DNA of 64,000 bases. Origin: Emydura subglobosa (lineage: Eukaryota > Chordata > Testudines > Chelidae). The number at the start of each line of letters is the position of its first letter. Positions within the stretch are counted from its first letter, which is position 1. Where the stretch lies: contig ML679962.1 of assembly GCA_007922225.1 (NCBI GenBank), forward strand, positions 32,533,563-32,597,562. The letters run 5' to 3'. Positions 43,787-54,419 of this stretch are shown piece by piece. The notes below the pieces were generated by a model that did not search any database, was not told where the DNA came from, and saw only the letters and a list, made by a program, of their open reading frames with translations. The position numbers were made by a program, and so were the translations under genes.

Positions 43787-44250
43787 GTGATTACTCCCCT
43801 CTATTCAGCATTGGTAAGACCGCATTTAGAGTATTGTGTCCAGTTTTGGGCCCACCACTACAGAAAGGATGTGGACAGAGTCCTGCGGAGGGCAACAAAA
43901 ATCTTTTTGGGGCTGGAGCACATGACTTATGAGGAGAGGCTGAGGGAACTGGGCTTATTTAGTTTGCAGAAGAGAAGAGTGAGGGGGGGGATTTGATAGC
44001 AGCCTTCAACTACCTAAAAGAGGGTTCCAAAGAGGCTGTCGCTTCACTGTTTTCAATGGTGGCAGATGGCAGAAGTAGGAGCAATGGTCTCAAGTTGCTG
44101 TGGGGGAGGCCTAGGTTGGATATCAGGAAAGTCTTTTTCACTAGGAGGGTGGTGAAGCACTGGAAAGGGTTACCTAGGGAGGTGGTGGAATCTCCATCTT
44201 TATTGGTTTTTAAGGTGTGGCTTGAAAAAGCCCTGGCTGGGATGATTTAG
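43787..44250 (+). pseudogene. CR1 ORF2 C-terminal region, two frames
   Basis: The first part (43787-43996) contains [10 protein letters not shown] and the [11 protein letters not shown] segment. Reading then shifts into the second part (43993-44250), with [35 protein letters not shown] and ending KALAGMI, the normal C-terminus of CR1 ORF2 in reptiles. The 4-base overlap between the two frames marks a frameshift in a run of G (about 43983-43990). Confidence 0.9.
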
Positions 44251-44339
44251 TTGGGGTTGGTCCTGGTTTGAGCAGGGGGTTGGACTAGATGACCTCCTGA
44301 GATCCCTTCCAACTCTAATGTTCTATGATTTCATGTTTG

Positions 44340-44690
44340 AGCTCATATTAGGCTGAATTGCCCCCCCCCCCCCTCCCCTCATCCCTTACATTCCAGTCTG
44401 TCTCCTATTGAAGTCCAAGTGTTGCCATTGAAAATTAGGGGGACCTTGCCTTTAACGCTTACAACATAAAATACTAATTAGCAGGATAAATGGGAATTTG
44501 TGCATTGCTTATAAACATAAAAGAAAAATAATTTCAGGATCAGAGAAGATGCCAGTGAAAGCTCAAATGGGTTTGTTTGGGTTTTTTTAGACACACAAGA
44601 AATAAAACAAGGTTTGCCTTTTTTGGGGGGGGATGAGATAGTCAGTCAGTAAAAAAATCTTTCTTGTAATAAAAGAAATATTCCACTATG
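44340..44690. other. Intergenic spacer with poly-C tract
   Basis: Contains a 13-base poly-C tract (44361-44373) and a G8 run near 44623. Lies between the CR1 3' end and the solo LTR. No gene. Confidence 0.6.
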
Positions 44691-44693
44691 TAT

Positions 44694-45194
44694 TGTGGCA
44701 GGCAGCCGACTCCCCCCTAGCAGGTCTCTCACTCTCTGGTGGCTTGTAGTGGGTCAGGGTGTCTTCAGTCACCCAGTCTTCCCCGAGGAGGGGGTAGGCC
44801 CCGGGCCCACCTGCTCCTCTGGGTCCCAATCCAGGGGCCCTATGAGAAGCAGCTATGCACCGTGCTCCCAACTGCACTTCTCTTCCCCTGGGCTAATTTT
44901 CCCCCTCCTTCTGGCTTCTTGAGCCTGGTACCTTCCTCCACAGAATCTCTGCACTCTGGTCTGTTCCTTCTCACAACTCAGCACTCCAACACAAAGCACA
45001 GCACTTCTACTCCTCCCAGCTCCTGCCTTGTCTGTTTGGGGTGGAGGGTTTTTTATGGAGCACCTGGCTGGTCCCTAATTGCCCCCAGCTGCTCCTAATT
45101 GCCCCCTAACAGGGAACAGAGCCCAGAGCATTCTGAGGCTTATATATCTGCCTTCAATCACTTTCCTACAGCCTTCTGCCTTCGCTATATCACA
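44694..45194 (-). mobile_element. Probable solo LTR with 4-bp target duplication
   Basis: The segment starts TGTGGCAGGCAGCCGACTCC and ends CGCTATATCACA, giving TG...CA ends with a short TGTG/CACA inverted repeat. GTAT occurs directly outside both ends (44690-44693, 45195-45198), a 4-bp duplication as made by LTR-retroelement integrases. On the minus strand a TATA box (GATATATAAGCCTC, near 45137-45150) lies about 45-60 bases from the minus-strand 5' end, followed by GC-rich transcribed-type sequence, so I place the promoter on the minus strand. There is no internal region or second LTR. The family (ERV or Gypsy) is not determined. Confidence 0.7.
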
Positions 45195-45199
45195 GTATA

Positions 45200-46610
45200 A
45201 AGAGGCCTTTTTTTTTAAAACAGAAGTTTGCTTACAATTGTAAAGTCTGCTTTCACAGTGTTTACAAAGAAATTCTACTTAGCAATGCAGTTCTACAACC
45301 ATTTCAGATTCTAGGTTATAAAGAAGACCATTTGCAAAATAGGAAGTCCCAATGCCACAAAAATATCATGGTTTTTTTCTTTCTCAATCCTAGCTGGGGG
45401 GGGCGAGGACCCCAAGTTTGCCTATTTCAGAAGTTTGCATTGCACCATAGGTCACATTTACAATATGGAGTCTGAAGTTGCCTAATTGAATAGTCCGTTT
45501 GTCTTGTAAATACTGCTTTGTGCCTTCTGAGATAAAGGATTAGTTGGCATACCTGTATAAAGATAGGAGAAGACTGATTTCAGAATTGGTATTTAAATTA
45601 AACAGAACTTATCTCTTAAAACAACAACAACAACAAACCCACAAGAAATGTTAAAAATTCTTGGGGGGGGAAAAGTTACCCGTTTATTAAAGGAAACTGG
45701 AAATGGAAGTGAAATGGGACCATGCAGATTGTTTTAAAACAATGTGCCTTGCAATACTTCAATAAGGATGAATATTTCAGGATCTTTTAACATGAAGAAA
45801 AGTGGAGTTAATAAGTTTGTGGACACAGATAAATTAACTAGGACTAAATGCTGTATTTATTTGCAAACAACACAGACTATTCAAGAATGTATTAAACGGC
45901 TGCAGTCATTACAGTTTTGCAAGGCTTATTTACCATTTGTTTGGAAAGCAACATGAGGAATCATTATTGAAGAATTCACTTTATTTTTAGTTCTTTGACT
46001 AATAAGGTGATTTGACAGTAGCAACTTGATTTTAATACATTGGAGTGCAGAGACTAGATTAATTTTTCCTCCTCCTTTTTTATAAAGATAGAAAGGTTTA
46101 TGTTTAAAATACAGCATGGTACAATGTTTAGTATGTGGAAACTGCATGTCAGATAGAAGATTAAGTATTATGGAATAGTTCAGGCACTGCACATTGGAAA
46201 TGCAGGATATTTACATGTAGTTAATCCAAGGTATCATTCACTTGCTATTTGTCTATTCAGCTCATATGCAACCGATGGGAATTTCCTCTGTGGAAATACT
46301 GGAGGGTTGTACCCAATATTTATGCACTCTCTCAGTATTCTGCAAAAAAATCCAATTTCATGCCTCCATCCACTATTCCCATCTGCTTTTATGGCTCTGG
46401 ATCATCACCTGAAACTGTGCTTACTACGGGCCTGTTCTCTCCCCCTTTGGAGTTGGTGGGTAATTCGCCCATTCCCTTCAATGGCAGTAGGACTGGCCTT
46501 TGTGTTTTAAAAAGAGAAAAGGGGGCAGAGAAAATCTTCAACTGGCCTAGGCTACAGCTAACTGTTCAAAAGAGTTGCTTAAGCCACAGATTTTGATCCC
46601 CTTTTCTCTA
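45200..46610. other. Intergenic DNA, no gene recognised
   Basis: A (CAA)n run at 45622-45636 and G8 near 45663. Open frames at 45744-45956, 45926-46192 and 46249-46596 have no domain. Confidence 0.5.
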
Positions 46611-46614
46611 GCGG

Positions 46615-46800
46615 AGGAAGCAGTCACTCTGTACCTCCTGAATACTTAAGGATTTATCATCACAGCACCTCTGTATTTCCCTGCCTTTCATGTGATAATT
46701 TGTCTGTGAAGATTGTAAGAAGTCTGTGGTTCGGCTAAGAATTGGTCCCGGATCTGAGTTCAGTCCAGTGCCCTGACCACAAAGCCGTCTTTCTTCCTCA
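46615..46800 (-). repeat. Antisense MIR/CORE-type SINE
   Basis: Minus-strand reading starts GGCTTTGTGGTCAGGGCACT (A-box region near 46770-46785), then ACTCAGATCCGGGACCAATT (degenerate B-box region) and CCACAGACTTCTTACAATC. After this come the body words, down to GGTGCTGTGATGATAAATCC and ATTCAGGAGGTACAGAGTG. Order and spacing match the SINEs at 10.4 and 39.6 kb. Confidence 0.65.
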
Positions 46801-46809
46801 TAGCATATT

Positions 46810-48410
46810 GGTTCTGTTGGCAAAATGGCAAGGTACATTCATTCAACCTGCCCTAGCATCAGTAGATCTTTTTTAAAGGCCATGCTATCTCTGTCACCTC
46901 AAGATGATTACTGTCTATGTACTGAAGTGCAGTTTATACTATAGCAAAAAGCCATAAATGCTAGTGGGAGTCATCCCCAACATAAATGAAGCCCGAATTG
47001 GGACCTAAATGTTTGTACCACCATATAAGACAGCGACATTTAAAAACTGGGCCTATAACTAATTACCACTAATAAAAAGGTCCTGGATTCTGCAAATGCT
47101 TGTGCAAATAAGTGGCTGTACACCCAGGAGTAGTTTTTGTCCGATGTAGTGGAACTATTAACATGCATGAAGTTATCCATGTGTGCAAGTATTGACTGGA
47201 TCAGAGGCTGACAGAGCAAGGGAAAGTAAGCGGGTAAAGGCAAGGGAGAACTGAGTTGATTAAATCAGACAGGAGGGCTATGAAAGAAAGAGCTACAAAG
47301 AGGAAGGTTCTTGTGCCAGGACTGGAGGGAGTGGATGTTGGAAAGCCCAGACAGAAGGTGGACACGGATGCACAGGGGGCTGAAGAGCAGAAAGGTGCTG
47401 GGGTAAATCTAAGCAATCTAGTCCTCTCTGGAAAGAGAGGTGTGGCAGAAGCTAGGTAAATAACTTCAGAACAGGGGTTGACACATTAGTTACTTCCCAC
47501 CTGTGGGAAGGGATGGGGGGAGTGGTATTCTGCACTTGCTGAGGAGGGAGATGCCTCCTGGCTTTCTCTCTCAAAAATAGAATACATCACAGGTTGCCTC
47601 TAAGAGAAGATAGCGGTTGAGTGAGTGAGTGGAGTGTAACATAACACCCATCTGTACAAAACTAGCCTTAATGGTCAGAAAATGGTATGCTTATCCAAAG
47701 ACACAGTTTCTCTTCTTAAGCTACAAGGGCACTACACTACACTACAGTGAATCACTACCGCTTAGTGTCAGTGTTCCCTTTCGAAGTGCTTAAATTATGC
47801 AGGAATGTCAGCCACGGCTGTGCTGAGTTAAATGGTGACAATCCACTTCTACACTCCTGGGGAATTTCTCTTTCCTCTTTTAAAAACCAAATAATTGAAA
47901 ACTCCAATTTTCTTCCCAAAAAGGCCCTTTCTTCATATCCTCCCCTCCCTCCCCCCCCAAAAAAAAACAAAAACAAAAAAAACAACCCTAAACCAGATGT
48001 TTTCTTGTTATAGTTCTTTGTTTTCCTAGATAAATGTTTCACTTAAATGCCATTTTTGAAGGCCAAATTGTAGCGGTCTCTTTTTGTAAAGGTTGAAATA
48101 CTGAGTGTATTAAAGTCTGTCTCACATGCCAGTAATACATCCTCCTAAGGATTTCTATAAAACATTGGGTATTATGGATTCATCTAGAAAGAGAACAGCA
48201 CTGTAGCTGTGCAACCTTTAAGCTGCCCCCACTTTCTCACTTTACCGGGGAAATGAATATAAAGTGAGGACACCTGAAGTAAGTTACCGTGAACACTGTG
48301 AGAATGATAAATCTCCCTATTCACATCTTGGATTGTGAATTGCTAATGTGGACTATATACCCCTGTTCATACGGATTCAGAATAGTCCATGCAAGGCAAA
48401 TGACCAATAG
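46810..48410. other. Intergenic DNA, unclassified
   Basis: 47200-47460 is purine-rich with short opposing frames and no domain. 47945-47990 is a C-rich then A-rich low-complexity run. A short (ACTAC)3 run lies at 47731-47745. Confidence 0.45.
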
Positions 48411-48416
48411 AAAGTG

Positions 48417-48785
48417 CATGAGAAGAATGAGAGGGGATTTCATAGCAGCCTTTAACTACCTGAAAGGGGGTTGTAGGGAGGATAGATCTAGGCTGTTCTC
48501 AATGGTAGTAAATGACAGAACAAGGAGCAATGGTCTCAAGTTGCAGTGGGGGAGGTCTAGGCTGGATATTAGGAAAAAGTTTTTCACTAGGAGGGTGGTG
48601 AAGCACTGGAATGGGTTACCTAGGGAGGTGGTGGAATCTCCATCTTTAGAGGTTTTTAAGCTGTGGCTTGACAGAGCCCTGGCTGGGATGATATAGCTGA
48701 GGTTAGTCCTGCTTTGAGCAGGGGGTTGGACTAGATGACCTCCTGAGGCCTCTTCCAACCCTAATATGCAATGATTCTGTGATAC
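48417..48785 (+). mobile_element. CR1 LINE 3' end, 5'-truncated
   Basis: Begins in the ORF2 C-terminal region (AGGGGATTTCATAGCAGCCT) and encodes [52 protein letters not shown] and ending ALAGMI, in one frame. The 3' UTR has AGCAGGGGGTTGGACTAGAT and ends AATGATTCTGTGATAC. It is nearly colinear with the last 350 bases of the 43-kb copy, in the same orientation. Shorter than that copy and 4 kb downstream: an independent insertion, not a tandem copy. Confidence 0.93.
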
Positions 48786-48789
48786 AGTT

Positions 48790-49890
48790 CATGGCTTCAG
48801 TAGCACTAGAGTGAGACAGAGTGAGCTGAGGAGCTAGCCCTTAAAACCCCAATAGGTAAACAGGGACCGATGACAGAGCGGGAAGGTCATTGGTCCCTTT
48901 TTTTCCTCCTTTTTAAAGATATTGGCATGTTGGGTATTATTACCTACAGTGCATGGAATGGATTCATATTCGTGTTTCAGCTTTAACTCATAAAGTCACT
49001 TGCTCTGGTGGGTTTAGTTAACTGCATTAATGTTCATGGAAACCTATCCTTTTGACTCCCTTTAGCCTGAATGGGAATAATGTGGCTAAATCCCCACGTG
49101 CCATGCTGAAAACTAACTGTGCTTTTAACCTAAGAGCCATGTGTCTCGTTCACGGCACAACATGCTGGAAATGTACCCCCAATATATTGATAAATAAGGC
49201 TTTTACGTGTTCCCCAGAAAACATGCTGCTTGTGTTTCCCTCGGGAAGTAACAAAGCTCTCTTAATATGGGTAGTTTCTATGGTAACTACATTTTTAAAA
49301 TATTGAAACAACATAAAATACATAAATCACAAGTGTGTAAGTTATTGCTGGCTTGATGCTGCTCTGATATACTCACTTTTTCATGAAATAATCAGATTTG
49401 TGCCATGAATAAGTGAAGTAGGCCTGAAAGCTCAGGCAACTTTCTTTCAGACTTCCTTTCTCATCCTGCAATAATACTTCCCCCTTTCATGTAAACAAAG
49501 GGGCACTGTGGTTGGAGCAGGGGCGAAGTATATTTTAAAATATGACCTCTTAAATGCCAATCAAGAGGGAAGGAGATGCTCGCAGTTCTTTGCATGCGAC
49601 TAGAACATCCCCTTTCCCGGAATTTTGCCACTCCCAAGTAGTCATTCCATCAAGTGGGTTAGTCCCATGGATATCGGACCTATGTCATTGGTGTCCTAAG
49701 ATCTACGGAGGCCGAGAAGAGCCATGGACCTTGGCGCATTCATGAAGGACCAGCCCTTCTTTGTTACTCTCTAATAGCAGCTCTGTTCTGTTGCCACTTT
49801 CTCCCACCACTCCTAAGGGGTTAGCAAGATTGGGTAGAAGTTAATGCTGGCAGGGTCTGTGTAACAATCCATGGGCACTTCCCTGTGGGT
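48790..49890. other. Intergenic DNA, no gene recognised
   Basis: Open frames at 49052-49306 and 49554-49745 have no domain. No repeat boundary was identified. Confidence 0.5.
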
Positions 49891-49899
49891 ATGTCTGTG

Positions 49900-50560
49900 G
49901 GATGATGTCATACAGAATCTCCTCCCTCTATCCCCTTTAGTCTGGGCACAAGTGATGTCACAAGGTGGGCTGGCCCTTTAAGGGAGTTCAGTGGACTTAG
50001 CCTAGGTGATGTGTTTGGGCTGGGTCAGGAGATCAGCGGCACATGACACTAGCCCATAGGCAGCGCTTCCTACAACAGAGTCTGCTCAATCAGGGAGCAG
50101 GGGTGTGAGCTGTCACCAGGGTCTCCTGCACTAGGGACTGGCAGTACTAGGGGTGCCAAGGAACCAGTTTGAGGCCCCGGGTCTGGCGTGGGACAGTCAA
50201 TTCCCCACCTCAGAGGGAACTGGGGGATCAAGAGAGCTGGCACCTGAAGCTATAGTACAAGGGTGACTGGGAAGCCCTGAAGGAGAGCCAAAGAAGATGT
50301 GAGTTGGAGGTGTTGAGGTGGACCCCCAAAAAGAGCAGTGGGTGTGAGAGGCAGGGAGAGGTGGACTTCATTATTTGGCTGTCTGGATAATTCCTTAAGA
50401 AGCACTAGAACTGGCCCATCCAAGAGTGGGAGAGTGAAGTGTCGAAGTGGGAATAATCATGTTACAGATGCCTATGGAGATAGCCCTCTCCCTAATCTCT
50501 CTAGGGATTTCTGCTCTTTACATTTTTTCTGCACCAGTCGGTGAAGAGGATAATCCAACC
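49900..50560. repeat. Unclassified GC-rich segment, possibly LTR-derived
   Basis: Contains GTGATGTCACAAGGTGGGCT (a CRE-like TGATGTCA), GGCCCTTTAAGGGAG and long purine-rich text with GGGAGCAGGGGTGTGAGCTG. Such CRE-like plus CCCTTTAAG groupings are frequent in retroelement promoters, but paired ends and duplications were not found. Confidence 0.3.
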
Positions 50561-50569
50561 CTTATCCAT

Positions 50570-51705
50570 GATTTCAGCTAGCTTTCAGGCTGTGTATTCA
50601 TTAAACTACACTAAAAAAACCCCCGAATAAACATGCTCACTGGCTCTGTTTTGATTCCTTCCCTGCAATACAGGGCTCAACCTTGACACCTTTCTCAATC
50701 CATACTTAGGCAAAACTAAATAAGAGCTTTAAGATTCAGCCTCCAGAGACAAAAGTAATGTCCTTCAGTCTATCCCTCGAGTCTGAGACGCTTGTTAGAA
50801 ACTTCATGTTAGTTCGATCCAAGACGTGTGTCTAGGGCAGCTTTTGGACTGATTCTGTTTTGAATTCTCCGAACCTTTCTGCAGCTTGTCTGCACTGTGA
50901 CTCAGTCTTCAGGGAGAGTGAGAGGAACTAGGAAGAAAAAAATGCCCGATGGATGGGACTCTTGTACGGTACCTTAAACACTTGTTTTCCTGAGTGCCCA
51001 ATCTACATGTTACATTCTAGCTACTTTTATTACAAATTCTAAACTTTCTTGGCATAACAGTAGCTACTTTGTTGTCCAAGGTGATTCTAAAATAGTTGCT
51101 TTGTGAAAGCATTGAGTCAAATCCTGCTTAAATAGCCCCAGAGGGCTGACTTTTCTGTCTCACAGCCAGGGGAAATGAGGTTACTCTGGATTTACACTGG
51201 TATAAATGAGAGCAGAATTTGTCCCGTTGTTTTCAGTGAGATTACATTTGTGTAAAGGAAGCAGGATTTGCCTTGATATTGGTAACCCCCAAAATAGCCT
51301 CTTCAAATCTCATGAAACAAATAATTTAAAACTTCCAGTATTTATGCAGGAGTGTATTCTGTGCTTAAAGCACGCAGGGAAAAATATTAAGGGAACACTC
51401 CTAGCTTTCCATTTTAAGCCCGATTTCCATACTTCTTCTCAACTCTAAACCAAATCACCTAAAATCCAACATGTATGATCTCCAGCCATACTGGAAAGTT
51501 TCAGACAAACCAAGAAGCATTGGGAGATGAGTTCAAACACAGAAGTGACTTGGATTGGGAAGTGGATTTCTACAGAGCTCCTTTCAAAAAGCTCATGTAC
51601 TCTGTTTTCAGGTGGGGTTAAGTTGTGTGCAAAGCTTTGTCCCTTTGCTTTTGTCTTTGTTTTACTCACATTACGGCAGGTATCAGGTTGCGATGCTAGG
51701 CTTAC
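50570..51705. other. Intergenic DNA with one palindromic-repeat fragment
   Basis: 51105-51235 includes GGTTACTCTGGATTTACACT, GGTATAAATGAGAGCAGAAT and an upstream AAATCCTGCTT word, the pattern of the small palindromic repeat also present at 13.03 kb. Otherwise nothing recognised. Confidence 0.5.
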
Positions 51706-51711
51706 AAGTTT

Positions 51712-51990
51712 TTGTGTGTGAGTAACTGTTCAGTCTTGGAAGATATTCTGTTAACTTTTTTATGCTAGGTTCTATGCTTTTAAAAAAAAACAAAACAATA
51801 AGACACTGTCCTTGCAGGGGGACCTTTCCCAGCAGCAGGACTGCTTGCTCTCTGATTGGAGTCCATTCTTGGGGTAGAATTGCTTCATGGAATCAGACAC
51901 TGGCAATGGGCTGAGTTTCCTGAAAAGAAGGGGGATTGTCCTGCATGTTTGACCATCTCTGACTCAGGAGTGGGGTTTGTGTAAATAAAA
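51712..51990 (+). repeat. LTR-like segment ending in a polyadenylation signal, copy B
   Basis: Same order of words as copy A at 36.77 kb: GTGTGAGTAACTGTTCAGTC, CTGATTGGAGTCCATTCTTG, AATCAGACACTGGCAATGGG, GTAAATAAAACAC. It has an extra A-rich run after about 51780. The 15-kb gap between A and B shows no gag or pol, so I take these as two separate, diverged copies rather than one provirus. Confidence 0.5.
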
Positions 51991-51999
51991 CACTTAGAA

Positions 52000-52785
52000 C
52001 ATACCCAGAATCATTGTCCTCAATTTCTCCTGCACTGGGAAGCCAACCTGCTCAACAGTTGTGCCTTTTCTCAACATCAGCATTGGCTCTCTATTTGATG
52101 TAATATTTCCCCTTTTACTAACTGGAGATTTTGTAAGAAAGATGAATATTACTGAGCTTAAACAGGCACTCAGCGAATGATACGAGCACAGGAATAGCAC
52201 AGAATAGTACAACCCATGTTCTAATGTGAGTTAATATATCTTTCTATGTGCAACCCTGAAGATACTGGGTAATTAATAAGCAATTAATTTAGCTAATACT
52301 CATGCAGTCTTTGTTAATTAAAAGACTGATGTAAACCCTTGTTGTTTAACGGCTGCCCTTCCAAAGAGCTATCTGCTCGATTCTTGCAGCAAATGAAAAC
52401 ATGTTGTGCATTGGAAAGTGAACTTCCTATTCAGGGATGAATGAAGGGAACAGCAGGTAGGTTTTTTCATTTCTCATCAGAGGGGTGGGAGCAGAGTGAA
52501 TGGAACAAAATGAACACCTCTGTCCCAAATCGACATGTTGCCTGTGGAAAGTTGCCCATGTGAATAAGGTCAAATATCATTCTGGGAGAAGTGTTTTAAT
52601 GTTGGAAAGGCTGTCAAAGGGGAAGTGATCCTGAGAAATCAAAAGCCTATAGCAATGTGCCAGTGTTTATCTGGATGTAATACTTTAAAGTCTGTTATGC
52701 TGCAGATGTCCCCAGTTTTCAATGTGAAGTACTTTCTTAAAAATATATACAATATAACACCATCTGTTTCCATAACACTTCACCC
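52000..52785. other. Intergenic DNA, repeat-poor
   Basis: No repeat words, inverted ends or coding frame found. Candidate unique DNA. Confidence 0.45.
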
Positions 52786-52859
52786 ACTTTAGACCTTACC
52801 CAAGGCCCATTTTAAGATAAGGAGAATTCTCATGGACTTAAACGTGAGCTGTGAGTCAG

Positions 52860-53465
52860 AGTCCTTACGGTGGCATGCTGGAGCCCTATTAACTTCAGTG
52901 GGGCCCCACCCAATTTCTGAGTTCCTTTTTGCAAAGGAATATGTAGACCTGGGGTCATAATTAAGAGACCAGCCATAGATATTGCAGTCATGATAAGACA
53001 AGGCAACACGCAGGACTTCAGTTGGGGGGGGGGGGGGGTAGGAGGGTTTTGAAAAGGATGGTATTTGGAAGATGTGTGTGGAGATCATTTGGCATAGGGG
53101 CAGCATAACAAATAGCATGATGCTGTGAGTTTTAAGAGCCATGGGGCAGGGGTAAGGTGTATGGATTGGGATGGAGCAGTTCAATGGGGGAAATGGAGGT
53201 GAGGTTAGGTAGACCTTTGTAAGGAGAGGATAAGGGACTTGAATTTGGTGAGGTATGTGGTTGGGAACACACACTCTCATCATTCCACAGCGACGTATTG
53301 GAGTGGACTGGGAGGAGATGCTGGATGGCCTGAGGCTGGAGAGGGGAAGGCTACAGGAGTCAAGGCAAAAATTTACTGGGATGCGGGCCGAATTTGGAAA
53401 TAGGGTGAGGAAGAAATGACTGGATTTATCAAAGTGCTCGATGTGGGGGAAGCAGGAGAGGGAAA
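52860..53465 (-). repeat. L2-like LINE remnant, antisense (tentative)
   Basis: The style of the plus strand (GTAAGGAGAGGATAAGGGAC, TTGAATTTGGTGAGG, GGAGTGGACTGGGAGGAGAT, GCTACAGGAGTCAAGGC, GCTCGATGTGGGGGAAGCAG) resembles antisense L2-type LINE sequence known from other amniotes. The minus frame 52789-53283 (164 codons) shows no clear reverse transcriptase motif, so assignment is by pattern only. Confidence 0.4.
53024..53038. repeat. Poly-G tract
   Basis: Fifteen G in a row, preceded by GTT. Likely length-variable, and able to form a quadruplex in principle. Confidence 0.85.
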
Positions 53466-53686
53466 ATCAAAGATCACAAAAGACCAGTCTTCTACAACTG
53501 TAAACATTTAAGGTTGTACTGGCACTAGTAGCTGCTCTTAATCAGTTCTGGTTTCTTATTGGCTGGCTGGCCCCTAATTTTGGCACCCACATCCACAACA
53601 CCATGGACAGCCGGACCTTTCAAGTGATCAACTAGTCATCAACCATCAGCCACACCTAGAGGCTTCTCTGGTGCATGTTCTACTTG

Positions 53687-53983
53687 GGGTACGTCTACAC
53701 TGACAGCAGCAAAGTCAACGCTGTCCGATCGACCTTCCTGGATCGACTGAGCGGTCAGTGAAGACCTGCTCAATTGATCCAGAAATCGACACGGTAAATC
53801 CACCCCGTCAAGTGGCGTAGCGCTGCGTCGACAGGAACATGGTTCCTGTCAGCCCAGTGCAATGAAGGCGCTGCGCAGAAGGGGGAAGCACAGAAGTCGA
53901 CGGGAGTTACACAAGTTACTCTGCGTAGCTTACGTAACTCCTGTCGACTGCTGCCAAATTGCCTGGTAAGTGTAGACCAGGCC
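53687..53983. mobile_element. 297-bp MITE with TTG flanks
   Basis: Left end GGGTACGTCTACACTGACAG; right end AGTGTAGACCAGGCC, inverse complement GGCCTGGTCTACACT. TTG occurs directly outside both ends (53684-53686, 53984-53986). The interior is rich in CG-containing GTCGAC/GATCGAC words, unusual in this AT-rich window, and has no coding frame. A partial relative lies at 9.65 kb, and the 73-bp MITE at 37.03 kb has similar tips. The 3-bp duplication suggests a PIF/Harbinger-type family. Confidence 0.75.
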
Positions 53984-53989
53984 TTGGTG

Positions 53990-54415
53990 TGGCATACCTC
54001 TGTGCTAGGCTGTTCTAAACTTTATTAACTTTAGGGAGGCAGGAATTTACTCAGGAATCGCTCCAATGCACGGATTTATCTTCGTGCCTTCATTAGTATG
54101 TGCAGAAACCCAATGACACTGAAAAGAACAGTCAGTCTGTGGGCGTATAATATAAATCCCAGATGCTAAAAGAAACGGCCTCCATCAGTCAGCCTTGACA
54201 GCCTCTATAGTGTGCTCTTTTTTTTTTTTACTCCTGGATTAAGGCCCCTCCTTCACTTAAGTGGTGCCAATTCTTACATGCTGTGCAGGCTTATAGGGAC
54301 CCGCAGTCCAGCAGGGACTGTCCCTCAAGCCTGAGCTCAGACTTTCTGCCTGCTGTGTCCGGGCAGCCTGCATAGTCCCTTCTCTAATGACAATCCCATC
54401 ACTAATCAAAGGAGA
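53990..54415. other. Intergenic DNA, no gene recognised
   Basis: No repeat boundary or coding frame. T10 run near 54219. Confidence 0.5.
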
Positions 54416-54419
54416 GCAT

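Larger units (their letters stand above)
43115..44335 (+). mobile_element. CR1 LINE, 5'-truncated, with reverse transcriptase remnant
   Basis: The sequence follows CR1 ORF2 from mid reverse transcriptase to the 3' end. 43158-43469 encodes the YLDFSKAFD motif, GMPQGSVLG, FINDLED and the catalytic-site word FVDDTKL (usually FADDTKL in CR1). After a stop at about 43467 the frame is disturbed. The ORF continues in pieces: 43787-43996 ([27 protein letters not shown]) and 43993-44250 ([20 protein letters not shown]). The 3' UTR has GCAGGGGGTTGGACTAGATG and ends TAATGTTCTATGATTTCATG, a decayed form of the CR1 ATTCTATG repeat. 5' truncation at mid-RT is typical of target-primed reverse transcription. 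Confidence 0.95.

Noticed and set aside
43115..48785. Tandem duplication explaining the two sense CR1 copies
   Set aside because: Different 5' truncation points and different flanks. Independent retrotransposition explains them.
36772..51990. A 15-kb provirus between the two LTR-like segments
   Set aside because: No gag, pol or env motif found between them, and the copies are too diverged to be assumed a pair.
52789..53283. 164-codon minus-strand frame
   Set aside because: Low-complexity, proline-rich because of the G-rich plus strand, and overlaps a likely L2-like remnant. No reverse transcriptase motif.
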